Below, piece by piece: positions 10,981-19,466 of a stretch of 64,000 nucleotides of DNA (positions are counted from its first letter, which is position 1; every line of letters starts with the position of its first letter). Source of the stretch: Castellaniella daejeonensis (GTDB taxonomy: Bacteria > Pseudomonadota > Gammaproteobacteria > Burkholderiales > Burkholderiaceae_B); the NCBI RefSeq assembly GCF_039523555.1, contig NZ_BAAAFN010000015.1, positions 773,720 to 837,719 on the forward strand, written 5' to 3'. A program made the position numbers and the translations under genes. A model generated the notes under the pieces. The model was given only the letters and a program-made list of their open reading frames with translations. It had not been told where the DNA came from and made no database searches.

Positions 10981-11009
10981 CTCTTTGCTTGAGAAAGAGC
11001 GTTTCGCTC
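10981..11009 (-). promoter_or_regulatory. Two overlapping leader hairpins, one hiding the ribosome binding site
   Basis: On the minus-strand RNA, GAGCG-AAA-CGCTC (11009-10997) forms one hairpin, and CTCTTT-CTCAAGC-AAAGAG (10999-10981) forms another. They share the bases CTC, so both cannot form fully at once. The second pairs the Shine-Dalgarno AAAGAGG of the small gene. Confidence 0.5.
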
Positions 11010-11020
11010 GGGTTAACCCT

Positions 11021-11050
11021 ATTATAGGGAAAACCCTAGGATGAAAGCAA
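11021..11050 (-). promoter_or_regulatory. Promoter of the 62-residue gene
   Basis: On the minus strand, TTGCTT (11050-11045) and TATAAT (11026-11021) are separated by 18 bases. The -10 box lies inside the near-perfect palindrome CCCTATTATAGGG (11017-11029), next to the perfect palindrome GGGTTAACCC (11010-11019); either could be an operator. Confidence 0.65.
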
Positions 11051-11100
11051 GCCGCCAGAGGATCCTGTCGCCCGGTCCTGCATTTTCCGTGGCAAAAACC

Positions 11101-12642
11101 CTACGTCTTGTCGCGGTAGCCCGCCGCCACCAGCTCGAACTGGAACAGTCGGCAGTCCAGGGCGCCGTTGTGCAGGGGGTGGCGCCGCCGGGCCTTCAGC
11201 CGCATCCGGCCGGGCAGGTCGAGGTCGCTGGTGATGATGTTGAGCTGCCAGCCGCCGTAGTGGCGCTTCAGCCAGCTTGCCCATTCGGGCCAGAGGTCGC
11301 CGTCCTCGTCCGCCAGCCGCTCGCCGTAGGGCGGGTTGGTGACGATCCAGCCCGCTGGCGCTGGCGGCGGCATCTGGCGCGCATCGCAGACCTCGAAGCG
11401 GATCGTGTCGGGGCTCAGGTGGGCGCGTTCGGCATTGGCGCGCGCCGCCTCGATGGCGTCCGGCTGGATGTCGCACCCCACCAGGGGCTGTTCCAGGCGC
11501 GGGGCGATCCGCGCACGGGCGTCTTCCTTCAGGTCGCGCCACAGGCGGGCGTCGTGGACGCGCAGCCGCTCGAAACCGAAGGGCCGCCAGATGCCCGGCG
11601 GCACGCCCAGGGCGATCCAGGCCGCTTCGATCAGCAGGGTGCCGCTGCCGCAGAAGGGGTCCAGCAGGGGCGCGTCCAGCGGCCAGTCGGACAGGGCCAG
11701 CAGGCCGGCCGCCAGGTTCTCGCGCAGCGGCGCTTCGCCCTTGTCCAGGCGCCAGCCGCGCTTGAACAGGGATTCGCCCGAGACGTCCAGGTACAGCGTG
11801 GCGTACCGCTCGTCCAGGAACAGGTGGACCCGGGCATCCGGGCGGACGGTGTCGATGTCCGGCCGCGCGCCTTCACGCTCGCGCAGGCGGTCGCAGATGC
11901 CGTCCTTGGCCCGCAGGTTGCAGTATTGCAGGCTGCGCATGGGGCTGCGGATGGCCGAGGTATCCACCCGCAGGGACTGTTCGGGCCCGAACCAGCGTTC
12001 CCATTCGGTGTCGCGCGCCAGGGCCAGGATGTCGTCCTCGTCGTGGACTTCGGCCCGTGCGACCTGGACCAGGATGCGGGTGGCCAGGCGGGAATACAGA
12101 TTGGCGCGCAGCACGCCGGCCCAGTCCGCCCGGAAGTGGCAGCCGGCGCGTCCGGCGCGGACGGCGTCGTGGCCGAGCGCCTGCAGTTCCAGCATCAGGG
12201 CTTCTTCCAGGCCGTGCGGGCAGGGGGCGAAGGCCTCGAAGGTTTCGGACATGCGCGGCTGGCGCGGTGCGCGGGGCAGGCGCTGGATGCGCGGCTGGCC
12301 GTCGTCCGGAGAATCCGGCCGGGCATGGCCGGGGCGGGCCTTGTTCGCGTCGGACCTGCCGGTGCGATCCCGCGTCGGCGCGCCGGATTGCGGGCGCGAG
12401 GGATGCCCGGGCGCAGCGTCGCGGGCGGGGCGCCGGGACTTGGCCTTTTGTCCGGTATCGGTGCCAGTGCCGGTTTCCGGGCGCGTCTGCTGCGCGTGTT
12501 CCCGCAGCGCCGCCTGGCGCGCGCGGGCGCCCGAGCGCTTGCGGGGCTTCTCGCCCGATTCGGCGCGTTCGGCAGGAGCCTTTCTTTCGGCGGGGGCCTT
12601 TTTCTTCAGGCTGAGGGTCTTGCGTGTCGTGGAATCGTTCAT
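11101..12642 (-). CDS. THUMP-domain class I rRNA methyltransferase (RlmL-like)
   Basis: A 513-residue SAM-dependent RNA methyltransferase related to the N-terminal RlmL half of E. coli RlmKL, which makes m2G2445 in 23S rRNA. A ferredoxin-like/THUMP region begins near residue 131 (SETFEAFAPCPHGLEEAL). The catalytic domain carries the SAM motif DPFCGSGTLLIEAAW and the NPPYGERL active-site motif. The RlmK part is absent. Residues 1-130 are a Lys/Arg/Ala/Pro-rich, disordered-looking tail starting RKTLSLKKK. An internal ATG at 12252 would give a compact 383-residue protein, but no ribosome binding site is seen there. Confidence 0.88.
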   Translation of the reverse strand: MNDSTTRKTLSLKKKAPAERKAPAERAESGEKPRKRSGARARQAALREHAQQTRPETGTGTDTGQKAKSRRPARDAAPGHPSRPQSGAPTRDRTGRSDANKARPGHARPDSPDDGQPRIQRLPRAPRQPRMSETFEAFAPCPHGLEEALMLELQALGHDAVRAGRAGCHFRADWAGVLRANLYSRLATRILVQVARAEVHDEDDILALARDTEWERWFGPEQSLRVDTSAIRSPMRSLQYCNLRAKDGICDRLREREGARPDIDTVRPDARVHLFLDERYATLYLDVSGESLFKRGWRLDKGEAPLRENLAAGLLALSDWPLDAPLLDPFCGSGTLLIEAAWIALGVPPGIWRPFGFERLRVHDARLWRDLKEDARARIAPRLEQPLVGCDIQPDAIEAARANAERAHLSPDTIRFEVCDARQMPPPAPAGWIVTNPPYGERLADEDGDLWPEWASWLKRHYGGWQLNIITSDLDLPGRMRLKARRRHPLHNGALDCRLFQFELVAAGYRDKT

Positions 12643-12648
12643 CGGCGA

Positions 12649-13065
12649 TCAGAAGGGTTTGACGACCACCAGGATCAGGACCAGCAACAGCAGCAGGACC
12701 GGGATTTCGTTGAACCAGCGGAAGTAGCGGTGGGAATGCCGGCAGGTGCCGGCGGTAAGGGTGCCCAGGTGATGGCGGCAGGCCAGATGGAAGACCAGCA
12801 GGCCGGCCACGGCCAGCAGTTTGGCATGCATCCAGCCCTGGCCGCGGCCGATGCCGTAGCCCAGCCACAGCCACAGGCCCAGCATCAGCGCCAGAACCCC
12901 CAGCGGCGTCATGAAGCGGTACAGGCGCCGCGCCATGCCGAGCAGCGTGGCGCGTACGGCAGGGTCTTCGGCCTGGGCCAGGTTGACGTAGATGCGCGGC
13001 AGGTAGAACAGCCCGGCGAACCAGGATGTGACGAACAGGATATGGAAGGCCTTGACCCAGAGCAT
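12649..13065 (-). CDS. hemJ: HemJ-like / CopD-family membrane protein
   Basis: A 138-residue inner-membrane protein that fits HemJ, the heme-containing protoporphyrinogen IX oxidase of many proteobacteria. The family start MLWVKAFHILFVTSWFAGLFYLPR is clear (shown in parts: MLWVKAFHILFV, TSWFAGLFYLPR), with a histidine in helix 1. Further hydrophobic segments lie near 50-70, 80-95 and 115-135. The ATG at 13065 has AAGGA upstream and gives the family N-terminus; an upstream in-frame ATG at 13110 would add 15 non-conserved residues. It lies between proA and the methyltransferase gene on the same strand. Confidence 0.82.
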   Translation of the reverse strand: MLWVKAFHILFVTSWFAGLFYLPRIYVNLAQAEDPAVRATLLGMARRLYRFMTPLGVLALMLGLWLWLGYGIGRGQGWMHAKLLAVAGLLVFHLACRHHLGTLTAGTCRHSHRYFRWFNEIPVLLLLLVLILVVVKPF

Positions 13066-13144
13066 GGGGATCCTTGATATGACGATGGGATGCACGCATT
13101 CGCCAGGCACGGCGCAGTCCGCCGGGACTGCGCCGTATCCGGGC

Positions 13145-14410
13145 TCATCCTCGCAGCTGGCCTTCGCCGGTCAGCACCCATTTCTGGATGGTCAGGCCTT
13201 CGAGCCCGACCGGGCCGCGGGCGTGCAGGCGGTTGGTGGAAATGCCGATCTCCGCGCCCAGACCGTATTCGTAGCCGTCGGCGAAGCAGGTGGGCAGGTT
13301 GACGTAGACCGAGCTGGAATCGACTTCGCGCTGGAAGCGCTGGGCGGCGGAAAGGTCCTCGGTGACGATGGATTCGGTGTGCTCGGAGCTGTAGCGGGCG
13401 ATGTGATCCATGGCTTCGTCCAGGGAGTCGACCACGCGCACGGCCAGGATGGGGGCGTGGAATTCCGTGGCCCAGTCTTCTTCCGTGGCCGGGATCGATC
13501 CGGGCAGCAGCACCGCCGCGCGCGGGCAGGCGCGCAGTTCGACCCCCAGTTCGGCGAAGCGGGCTCCGGCGCGCGGCAGCCAGGCGTCGGCGATGTCCGC
13601 GTGCACCAGCAGGGTTTCCATGGCGCCGCAGATGCCGGTCCGGTAGGTCTTGGCGTTGATCGCGATGTCCAGCGCGCGGTCCGGGTCGGCCGCCTTGTCG
13701 ATGTAGACGTGGCAGTTGCCTTCCAGGTGCTTGATCAGGGGCACGCGCGATTCGTCGGCCAGGCGGGCGATGAGGCTCTTGCCGCCGCGCGGGATGATGA
13801 CGTCGATCCATTCCGGGTGGGTGATCATCTCGCCCACGGCGGCGCGGTCGGTGGTGTCCACGACCTGCACGGCGTGCGGAGGCAGCCCGGCGGCTTCCAG
13901 GCCGGACTGGATGATGGTGCCCAGGGCGCGGTTGGAATGGAAGGCCTCGCTGCCGCCGCGCAGGATGGTGGCGTTGCCGGATTTGAGGCACAGGGCGGCG
14001 GCGTCGATGGTCACGTTCGGCCGGGATTCGTAGATGATGCCGATCACGCCCAGGGGCACGCGCATGCGGGCCACGCGCATGCCGTTGGGCCGGGTGGTGG
14101 TTTCGCTGAGGCTGCCGATCGGGTCGGGCATGGCGGCGATCTGGAGCAGGCCTTCGATCATCAGGTCCAGCGACCGGTCGGACAGGCGCAGGCGGTCCAT
14201 CATCGGAGCATCCAGCCCGCGTTCGGCGGCGGCGCGCAGATCGCGCGCGTTTTCTTCCTGCAGCCAGGCGCGGCGGGCGCGCAGGCCGTCGGCCATGGCC
14301 CGCAGGGCGGCGGCCTTGGCGGCGCCGGAGGCCGAGCGCAGGATGCGGGCCGCCTGCCGGGCCTGGCGGCCCAGGGTCTGCATGGAAAAACCGGTGGTGG
14401 TGTCGTTCAT
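13145..14410 (-). CDS. proA: Gamma-glutamyl phosphate reductase
   Basis: Reduces gamma-glutamyl phosphate to glutamate semialdehyde with NADPH in proline synthesis. The protein has 421 residues, the normal length. The active-site cysteine is seen in RTGICGAMETLLVH, and other family blocks are GVIGIIYESRPNVT, IIPRGGKSLI and the C-terminal GPVGLEGLTIQKW. It belongs to the leuS-lptE-holA-proA cluster common in Burkholderiales, starting 61 bases after holA. No proB is in the window, so glutamate 5-kinase must be elsewhere. Confidence 0.97.
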   Translation of the reverse strand: MNDTTTGFSMQTLGRQARQAARILRSASGAAKAAALRAMADGLRARRAWLQEENARDLRAAAERGLDAPMMDRLRLSDRSLDLMIEGLLQIAAMPDPIGSLSETTTRPNGMRVARMRVPLGVIGIIYESRPNVTIDAAALCLKSGNATILRGGSEAFHSNRALGTIIQSGLEAAGLPPHAVQVVDTTDRAAVGEMITHPEWIDVIIPRGGKSLIARLADESRVPLIKHLEGNCHVYIDKAADPDRALDIAINAKTYRTGICGAMETLLVHADIADAWLPRAGARFAELGVELRACPRAAVLLPGSIPATEEDWATEFHAPILAVRVVDSLDEAMDHIARYSSEHTESIVTEDLSAAQRFQREVDSSSVYVNLPTCFADGYEYGLGAEIGISTNRLHARGPVGLEGLTIQKWVLTGEGQLRG

Positions 14411-14471
14411 GGCATGTCTGTATAAAAGGCCTTCGGGTCCGGCGGGCTGGCCGGCGAGAAGGGGGCGGCGT

Positions 14472-15521
14472 TCATCGCCGCGGCGATCCGGCCGTGGCGA
14501 TGCGCATCACCAGCCGTTCCAGTTCGTCCCAGGGATCCTGCAGCAGGCCGTCCACCGGGATACCCTTGATGATACGGTCGATTTCATGGGCGTGGCGCAA
14601 GGCCGGCGTCCAGGCGGGCACGGGCACGCGCGCCAGGGCCTGGCGGGCGAGTTTTTCGCGCGCGCCGAACAGGCGCTGGGACCGCATCGCCGCATCCAGG
14701 CCGCTGCGGGCGTGGGGCGCCAGGCGTGCCAGGATGCGGATTTCCTCGCCCACGGCCCAGAGCACCAGCGGCAGGGCCTCGCCTTCGGCCCGCAGGCCCC
14801 GCAGGACGGTCAGCGCGCGGTCGGCCTGGCCCAGCAGCATGGCATCGCGCAGATCATAGAGATTGTAGCGGGCCACGTTCAGCACGGCGGCCTGGACCTG
14901 TTCCAGGCTGAGCGGCCCGGCCTGGTGCAGCAGGGCGAGCTTCTGCAGTTCCTGGTGGGCGGCCAGCAGGTTGCCTTCGACTTTGTCGGCGAGCCAGGCC
15001 AGCGTTTCCGGGTCCGCCGTGTGGCCCTGGCGCTTCAGGCGGGCGGCGATCCAGTCCGCCAGCCCCGTGCGGGGGATGGCCGGGATGTCGGTCCAGGCGG
15101 CGCGGGCCTTCAGGGCCTGGACCCATTTGGCCTGCTGGGTGGTCCGGTCCAGCTGCGGCAGGCGGATGAGGATCCGGACGTCGGGCAGGTGTCCGTCGCC
15201 GGCCATCGTGGCGAGCTTCTGCAGGGTGTCCGCGCCGGTCTTGCCAGGCTTGCCGGTGGGCAGACTGATTTCCAGCAGCCGCAGGTCGCCGAACAGGGAC
15301 GTATTCTGCGACGCGGCCAGCGCCGTGCCCCAGTCGCTGCGGGCGTCCATGACCAGGTGGGTGCGTTCGGCGCAGCCCAGCCGGGTGGCGGCGGCGCGGT
15401 AGGCATCGGCCGCCTCGGTCACCAGCAGGATCTCGTCGCCGCACAGGACGGTGCAGGCCGGCAGCTCCGGTGTGCCGGCGTAGTGCTCGGTCAGGCGGTC
15501 CGCAGCCGACGCATATGCCAT
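14472..15521 (-). CDS. holA: DNA polymerase III subunit delta
   Basis: The delta subunit of the clamp loader, which opens the beta clamp. The protein has 349 residues, about the family length. The N-terminal AAA+-like domain lacks a Walker A motif, as expected for delta. The LYDLRDAMLLGQADRALTVL region (shown in parts: LYDLRDAM, LLGQADRALTVL) and WAVGEEIRIL in the C-terminal collar domain are typical. The ATG at 15521 lies 19 bases after lptE, indicating cotranscription with leuS and lptE. Confidence 0.93.
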   Translation of the reverse strand: MAYASAADRLTEHYAGTPELPACTVLCGDEILLVTEAADAYRAAATRLGCAERTHLVMDARSDWGTALAASQNTSLFGDLRLLEISLPTGKPGKTGADTLQKLATMAGDGHLPDVRILIRLPQLDRTTQQAKWVQALKARAAWTDIPAIPRTGLADWIAARLKRQGHTADPETLAWLADKVEGNLLAAHQELQKLALLHQAGPLSLEQVQAAVLNVARYNLYDLRDAMLLGQADRALTVLRGLRAEGEALPLVLWAVGEEIRILARLAPHARSGLDAAMRSQRLFGAREKLARQALARVPVPAWTPALRHAHEIDRIIKGIPVDGLLQDPWDELERLVMRIATAGSPRR

Positions 15522-15540
15522 GGTCTGGGCCCCGCCCGCG

Positions 15541-16164
15541 CTAGGGCCTGATCGAGGATGGGCCGGCCGGGGGCGTGGCCTCGAGGACCTTGTCGTCGGG
15601 TATGGGAACCACGGGACGGTCGGCGGCGTCGGCGTAGGCGGCCCGGACTTCCGGTGAACTCATGCGGCGCAGGATCTGGTCGATCAGGCTGTTGCGCATG
15701 TCCTTGAAGGTGCGGTCGATCTCGCCTTCCTTGGCCTGGACGATGCGGTCGTTGTAGGGCAGCTCGCGCACGCTGAGCAGGGTCGTGGGAGGCAGCAGCA
15801 CGTGGCCCGTGCGGTCCAGCAGTTCGAACTGGAATTCCAGGTTCAGCTCGTATTCCTCGACCCGGCCATCGGCGTCCAGGGACAGCTGGCGCAGGTTCTG
15901 GGATTCGTTGATCTGGTGCAGGTAGACGTCGGCGTCCTGGCGGCGGTCGGTGAAGCGGGTGCCCGGTGAATTGGCCGAGATGGTGCGGCGCAGCCGGGCG
16001 CCGAACTCGGAATCCAGGTTGATGTTGGTGTAGAGCGACTGGAAGGGCAGTGGCGTGGCCCCCTTCAGGTGAAAACCGCAGGCGCCCAGCACCAGCAGGG
16101 CCAGGCCGGCCAGGGCAAGGCGCAGGATGCGCGGCACGGAGGTGAAGGAGACCATGGGCATCAT
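15541..16164 (-). CDS. lptE: LPS-assembly lipoprotein LptE
   Basis: An outer-membrane lipoprotein that plugs the LptD barrel for lipopolysaccharide export, about 207 residues. A signal peptide ends in the lipobox LVLGAC followed by GFHLKGATPLPF, the conserved LptE start of the mature protein. The first ATG (16164) overlaps the leuS stop as ATGA, with further in-frame ATGs at 16161 and 16155; any of these is possible. A long spurious frame continues upstream inside leuS. The C-terminus is extended and Pro-rich. It sits between leuS and holA, the usual position. Confidence 0.92.
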   Translation of the reverse strand: MMPMVSFTSVPRILRLALAGLALLVLGACGFHLKGATPLPFQSLYTNINLDSEFGARLRRTISANSPGTRFTDRRQDADVYLHQINESQNLRQLSLDADGRVEEYELNLEFQFELLDRTGHVLLPPTTLLSVRELPYNDRIVQAKEGEIDRTFKDMRNSLIDQILRRMSSPEVRAAYADAADRPVVPIPDDKVLEATPPAGPSSIRP

Positions 16165-18812
16165 CCGACGACGTTGACCAGCCGGCCCGGCACCACCACG
16201 ATGCGCTTGGGTTCGCGGCCTTCGAGGAACCGGCCGACTGCCTCGTGCGCCCGGGCCTGGGCCTCGATGGCGGACTTGTCGGCTTCCTGGGGAATGGTGA
16301 TCTGCCCGCGGACCTTGCCGTTGATCTGCAGCACCAGCTCGATCGTATCCGCCCGCAGGGCGGACTCGTCGACCGTGGGCCAGGGCGCGTCCAGCAGGTC
16401 GCCCAGCGCATCGGCCAGGCCCAGTTCGCGCCACAGCTGCCAGGTGATGTGCGGCACCACCGGATACAGGACGCGCAGCAGGATGGAGACGGATTCGGCC
16501 AGGGCCGGGCCGGAAACGCCCGCCTGGGCGGCCGCTTCCAGCGTGTTGAGCATCTTCATGGCCGTGGAGACCACGGTGTTGTACTGGATGCGCTGGTAGT
16601 CGTAGTCCGCCTGGCGCAGCAGGCCGTGGATCTGGCGGCGCAGGCCGGCCGCGGCATCGTCCAGCGCGGCGCCGTCGACGGGGGATGCGGCGTGCTGGAG
16701 AACGGCGTCGTGCTGCGCATGGCAGAAGGCCCACAGCCGGCGCAGGAAGCGGTGCGCGCCCTCGACACCGGAATCCGACCATTCCAGGGTCTGTTCCGGG
16801 GGGCTGGCGAACATGACGAAGAGGCGGGCGGTGTCGGCCCCCATGCCGTCGATCAGTGATTGCGGGTCGACGCCGTTGTTCTTGGACTTGGACATGGTGC
16901 CGATGCCGCCGTAGTCCACGGGCGAACCGTCGGATTTCAGGCGCGCGCCGATGATGCCGCCCTTGTCGTCGGTGATGTTTTCCACCTGGTCGGGCCAGAA
17001 ATACTCGATGCCACCCCGGGCGTTCCGGCGCGAATAGATGTGGTTCAGCACCATGCCCTGGCACAGCAGCCGCGTGAAGGGCTCGGAGAACTTCACCATG
17101 CCCAGGTCGCGCATCACCCGCGTCCAGAAGCGCGCATACAGCAGGTGCAGCACGGCGTGTTCGATGCCGCCGATGTACTGATCCATCGGCATCCAGTAGT
17201 CGTTGCGGGCATCCACCATGGCCTGGTCGTTGCCCGGCGAGGTGTAGCGCATGAAATACCAGGACGAATCGATGAAGGTGTCCATCGTGTCGGTCTCGCG
17301 GCGCGCCGGCTTGCCGCAGGAGGGGCAGTGGCAGGACAGGAATGCCTCGTCCTTGGCCAGGGGGTTGCCGGTGCCGTCGGGCACGAGGTGCTCGGGCAGG
17401 ACCACGGGCAGGTCCTTTTCGGGCACGGGGACCGGGCCGCAGTCGGCGCAGTGGATGATGGGGATCGGTGTGCCCCAGTAGCGCTGCCGCGAAATGCCCC
17501 AGTCGCGCAGGCGCCAGGTGGTGCGCAGTTCGCCCAGCCCCTGGGCCTGGAGATCGGCGGCCACCGCCTGGATGGCCTCGGCGGTGGTCAGGCCGTCGTA
17601 CTTGCCAGACTGGATCGTGCGGCCGATCTGCTTGTCGGCGTACCAGTCCTGCCAGGCCTCGGTGGAATAGGCCTTGCCTTCGGCGGCGATGACCTGGCGG
17701 ATGGGCAGGCCGTACTTGCGCGCGAAGGCGAAGTCGCGTTCGTCGTGTGCGGGCACGCCCATCACGGCGCCGTCCCCGTAGCTCATGAGGACGTAGTTGC
17801 CGACCCAGACCGGCACGGGTTCGCCCGTGAGGGGGTGGATGACGGACAGGCCGGTGGGCAGGCCTTCTTTTTCGCGGGTGGCGAGTTCGGCCTCGGTCGT
17901 GCCGCCCTGGCGGCAGGCTTCGATGAAGGCGGCCAGTTCGGGATTGCCGCGGGCGGCATGGGTGGCCAGCGGATGCTCGGGCGCCACGGCGCAGAAGGTG
18001 ACACCCATGATGGTGTCGGCGCGGGTGGTGAACACGTACAGCAGGCCGTCCTGGATCAGGGCGCCGTCCGCATCGCGGATGTCGTGGCGGAAGGCGAAAC
18101 GCACGCCCTCGCTCTTGCCGATCCAGTTTTCCTGCATCAGGCGCACGCGTTCCGGCCAGCCGGGCAGCCCGTCGTGCAGCGTGTCGAGCAGTTCGTCCGC
18201 GTAGTCCGTGATGCGCAGGTAGTAGCCGGGGATTTCACGCTTTTCCACCAGCGCCCCGGAACGCCAGCCGCGGCCGTCGATGACCTGCTCGTTGGCGAGC
18301 ACGGTCTGGTCGACCGGATCCCAGTTGACGACCTGGGTCTTGCGGTAGGCGATGCCCTTTTCGAGCATCTTCAGGAACAGCCACTGGTTCCATTTGTAGT
18401 AGGCCGGGTCGCAGGCGCACATTTCGCGCGACCAGTCGATCGCCAGCCCCATCGCCTGCATCTGCTTTTTCATGTAGGCGATGTTGTCGTAGGTCCATTT
18501 GGCCGGGGGGACGCCGGATTTCATGGCGGCGTTCTCGGCCGGCATGCCGAAGGCGTCCCAACCCATGGGCATGAGGACGTTGTATCCGCGCATGCGCAGC
18601 TGGCGGGCCATCATGTCGTTGATGGTGTAGTTGCGCACGTGACCCATGTGGAGCTTGCCGCTGGGGTAGGGCAGCATCGAGCAGGCGTAGAACTTGGGCT
18701 TGGGCGAGCCGTCAGGGAGAGCGGCGTGTTCGGTGACGCGGTAGACGTCGCCCTCGCGCCAGTGGGCCTGGGCTTCGGTTTCGACCTGGTTCGGGATGTA
18801 GCGTTCCTGCAT
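16161..18812 (-). CDS. leuS: Leucyl-tRNA synthetase
   Basis: Charges tRNA-Leu in the cytoplasm. The protein has 883 residues, the normal length for a class I LeuRS. The HIGH-type motif appears as PYPSGKLHMGH near residue 48. The KMSKS-type loop reads TMSKSKNNGVDP, with Thr in place of the first Lys. The CP1 editing domain lies between them. A CxxC pair (CHCPSCGKP) is in the zinc region. It heads the leuS-lptE-holA-proA operon; lptE overlaps its stop codon by four bases. Confidence 0.97.
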   Translation of the reverse strand: MQERYIPNQVETEAQAHWREGDVYRVTEHAALPDGSPKPKFYACSMLPYPSGKLHMGHVRNYTINDMMARQLRMRGYNVLMPMGWDAFGMPAENAAMKSGVPPAKWTYDNIAYMKKQMQAMGLAIDWSREMCACDPAYYKWNQWLFLKMLEKGIAYRKTQVVNWDPVDQTVLANEQVIDGRGWRSGALVEKREIPGYYLRITDYADELLDTLHDGLPGWPERVRLMQENWIGKSEGVRFAFRHDIRDADGALIQDGLLYVFTTRADTIMGVTFCAVAPEHPLATHAARGNPELAAFIEACRQGGTTEAELATREKEGLPTGLSVIHPLTGEPVPVWVGNYVLMSYGDGAVMGVPAHDERDFAFARKYGLPIRQVIAAEGKAYSTEAWQDWYADKQIGRTIQSGKYDGLTTAEAIQAVAADLQAQGLGELRTTWRLRDWGISRQRYWGTPIPIIHCADCGPVPVPEKDLPVVLPEHLVPDGTGNPLAKDEAFLSCHCPSCGKPARRETDTMDTFIDSSWYFMRYTSPGNDQAMVDARNDYWMPMDQYIGGIEHAVLHLLYARFWTRVMRDLGMVKFSEPFTRLLCQGMVLNHIYSRRNARGGIEYFWPDQVENITDDKGGIIGARLKSDGSPVDYGGIGTMSKSKNNGVDPQSLIDGMGADTARLFVMFASPPEQTLEWSDSGVEGAHRFLRRLWAFCHAQHDAVLQHAASPVDGAALDDAAAGLRRQIHGLLRQADYDYQRIQYNTVVSTAMKMLNTLEAAAQAGVSGPALAESVSILLRVLYPVVPHITWQLWRELGLADALGDLLDAPWPTVDESALRADTIELVLQINGKVRGQITIPQEADKSAIEAQARAHEAVGRFLEGREPKRIVVVPGRLVNVVG

Positions 18813-18894
18813 GGATCTGTCTGGAAAATGGGTGGGAAAAGGACCAGCCCGACATTATAGAGGGTCGTGCGGCATCGGGTTCCGGCGCACCCGC

Positions 18895-18925
18895 AAAGAA
18901 AAATCCCCGCACGAAGGCGGGGATT
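18895..18925 (-). terminator. Intrinsic terminator of rpmB-rpmG
   Basis: The stem is AATCCCCGC / GCGGGGATT with a 6-base loop (18902-18925). On the minus strand it is followed by TTTTTCTTT. It lies about 45 bases beyond the rpmG stop. Confidence 0.85.
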
Positions 18926-18967
18926 CGAAAGAAACCGGTGAGACGGTCCGGGAGAGGCGACCCCGGA

Positions 18968-19135
18968 TTACTTCAGCTTGGTTTCCTTGTAGTCGACGTG
19001 CTTGCGCGCGACCGGATCAAATTTCTTGATCAGCATCTTTTCCGGCATGTTGCGCTTGTTTTTCGTGGTCGTGTAGAAATGACCCGTGCCGGCGGTCGAC
19101 TCGAGCTTGATTTTCTCGCGGATGCCTTTAGCCAT
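18968..19135 (-). CDS. rpmG: Ribosomal protein L33
   Basis: A 55-residue protein of the large ribosomal subunit, reading MAKGIREKIKLES, then TTTKNKRNMPEKM and LKKFDPVARKH-like C-terminal residues. It lacks the CxxC zinc motifs, so it is the cysteine-free (C-) form. It follows rpmB with a 23-base gap, the standard rpmB-rpmG pair, and ends before an intrinsic terminator. It is too short to stand out in an ORF scan but is unambiguous. Confidence 0.97.
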   Translation of the reverse strand: MAKGIREKIKLESTAGTGHFYTTTKNKRNMPEKMLIKKFDPVARKHVDYKETKLK

Positions 19136-19158
19136 GATGTGCTCCTATGCGCGGCCGA

Positions 19159-19395
19159 TCAGGCCAGTTCGCCACGGGCACGCAGGTCGGCCAGGACGGC
19201 GTCGATGCCGTTCTTGTCGATGGTGCGCAGGGCCTTGGTGGATACGCGCAGGCGCACCCAGCGGTTTTCGGATTCGACCCAGAACCGGCGCGATTGCAGG
19301 TTGGGCAGGAAACGACGCTTGGTTTTATTGTTCGCGTGCGAGACGTTGTTGCCCACCATCGGGCCTTTGCCGGTTACTTGGCATACGCGTGCCAT
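19159..19395 (-). CDS. rpmB: Ribosomal protein L28
   Basis: A 78-residue large-subunit protein. Typical features are the start MARVCQVTGKGPMVGNNVSH, the basic segment NKTKRRFLPNLQ and the RVSTKALRTIDK end. It is the first gene of the rpmB-rpmG operon, with a clear promoter upstream. Confidence 0.98.
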   Translation of the reverse strand: MARVCQVTGKGPMVGNNVSHANNKTKRRFLPNLQSRRFWVESENRWVRLRVSTKALRTIDKNGIDAVLADLRARGELA

Positions 19396-19433
19396 GGTCT
19401 CACCTCTGTGTGTGTATCTGGAAAGCCTTGCAT

Positions 19434-19461
19434 TCTATACTGAAATTACCAGGCAGATCAA
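19434..19461 (-). promoter_or_regulatory. Promoter of rpmB-rpmG
   Basis: On the minus strand, TTGATC (19461-19456) and TATAGA (19439-19434) are separated by 16 bases. The pair lies in the short gap between the efflux gene stop and rpmB, about 40 bases before the rpmB start. Confidence 0.65.
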
Positions 19462-19466
19462 GCGAA

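Noticed and set aside
11041..13077. Very long plus-strand open frame (678 codons) opposite the methyltransferase and HemJ genes
   Set aside because: It is the antisense shadow of two well-recognised minus-strand genes in GC-rich DNA; its translation has no domain resemblance.
16860..18860. Long plus-strand frame opposite leuS
   Set aside because: Antisense shadow; leuS is certain and the plus-strand translation is a low-complexity His/Val/Gly-rich sequence.
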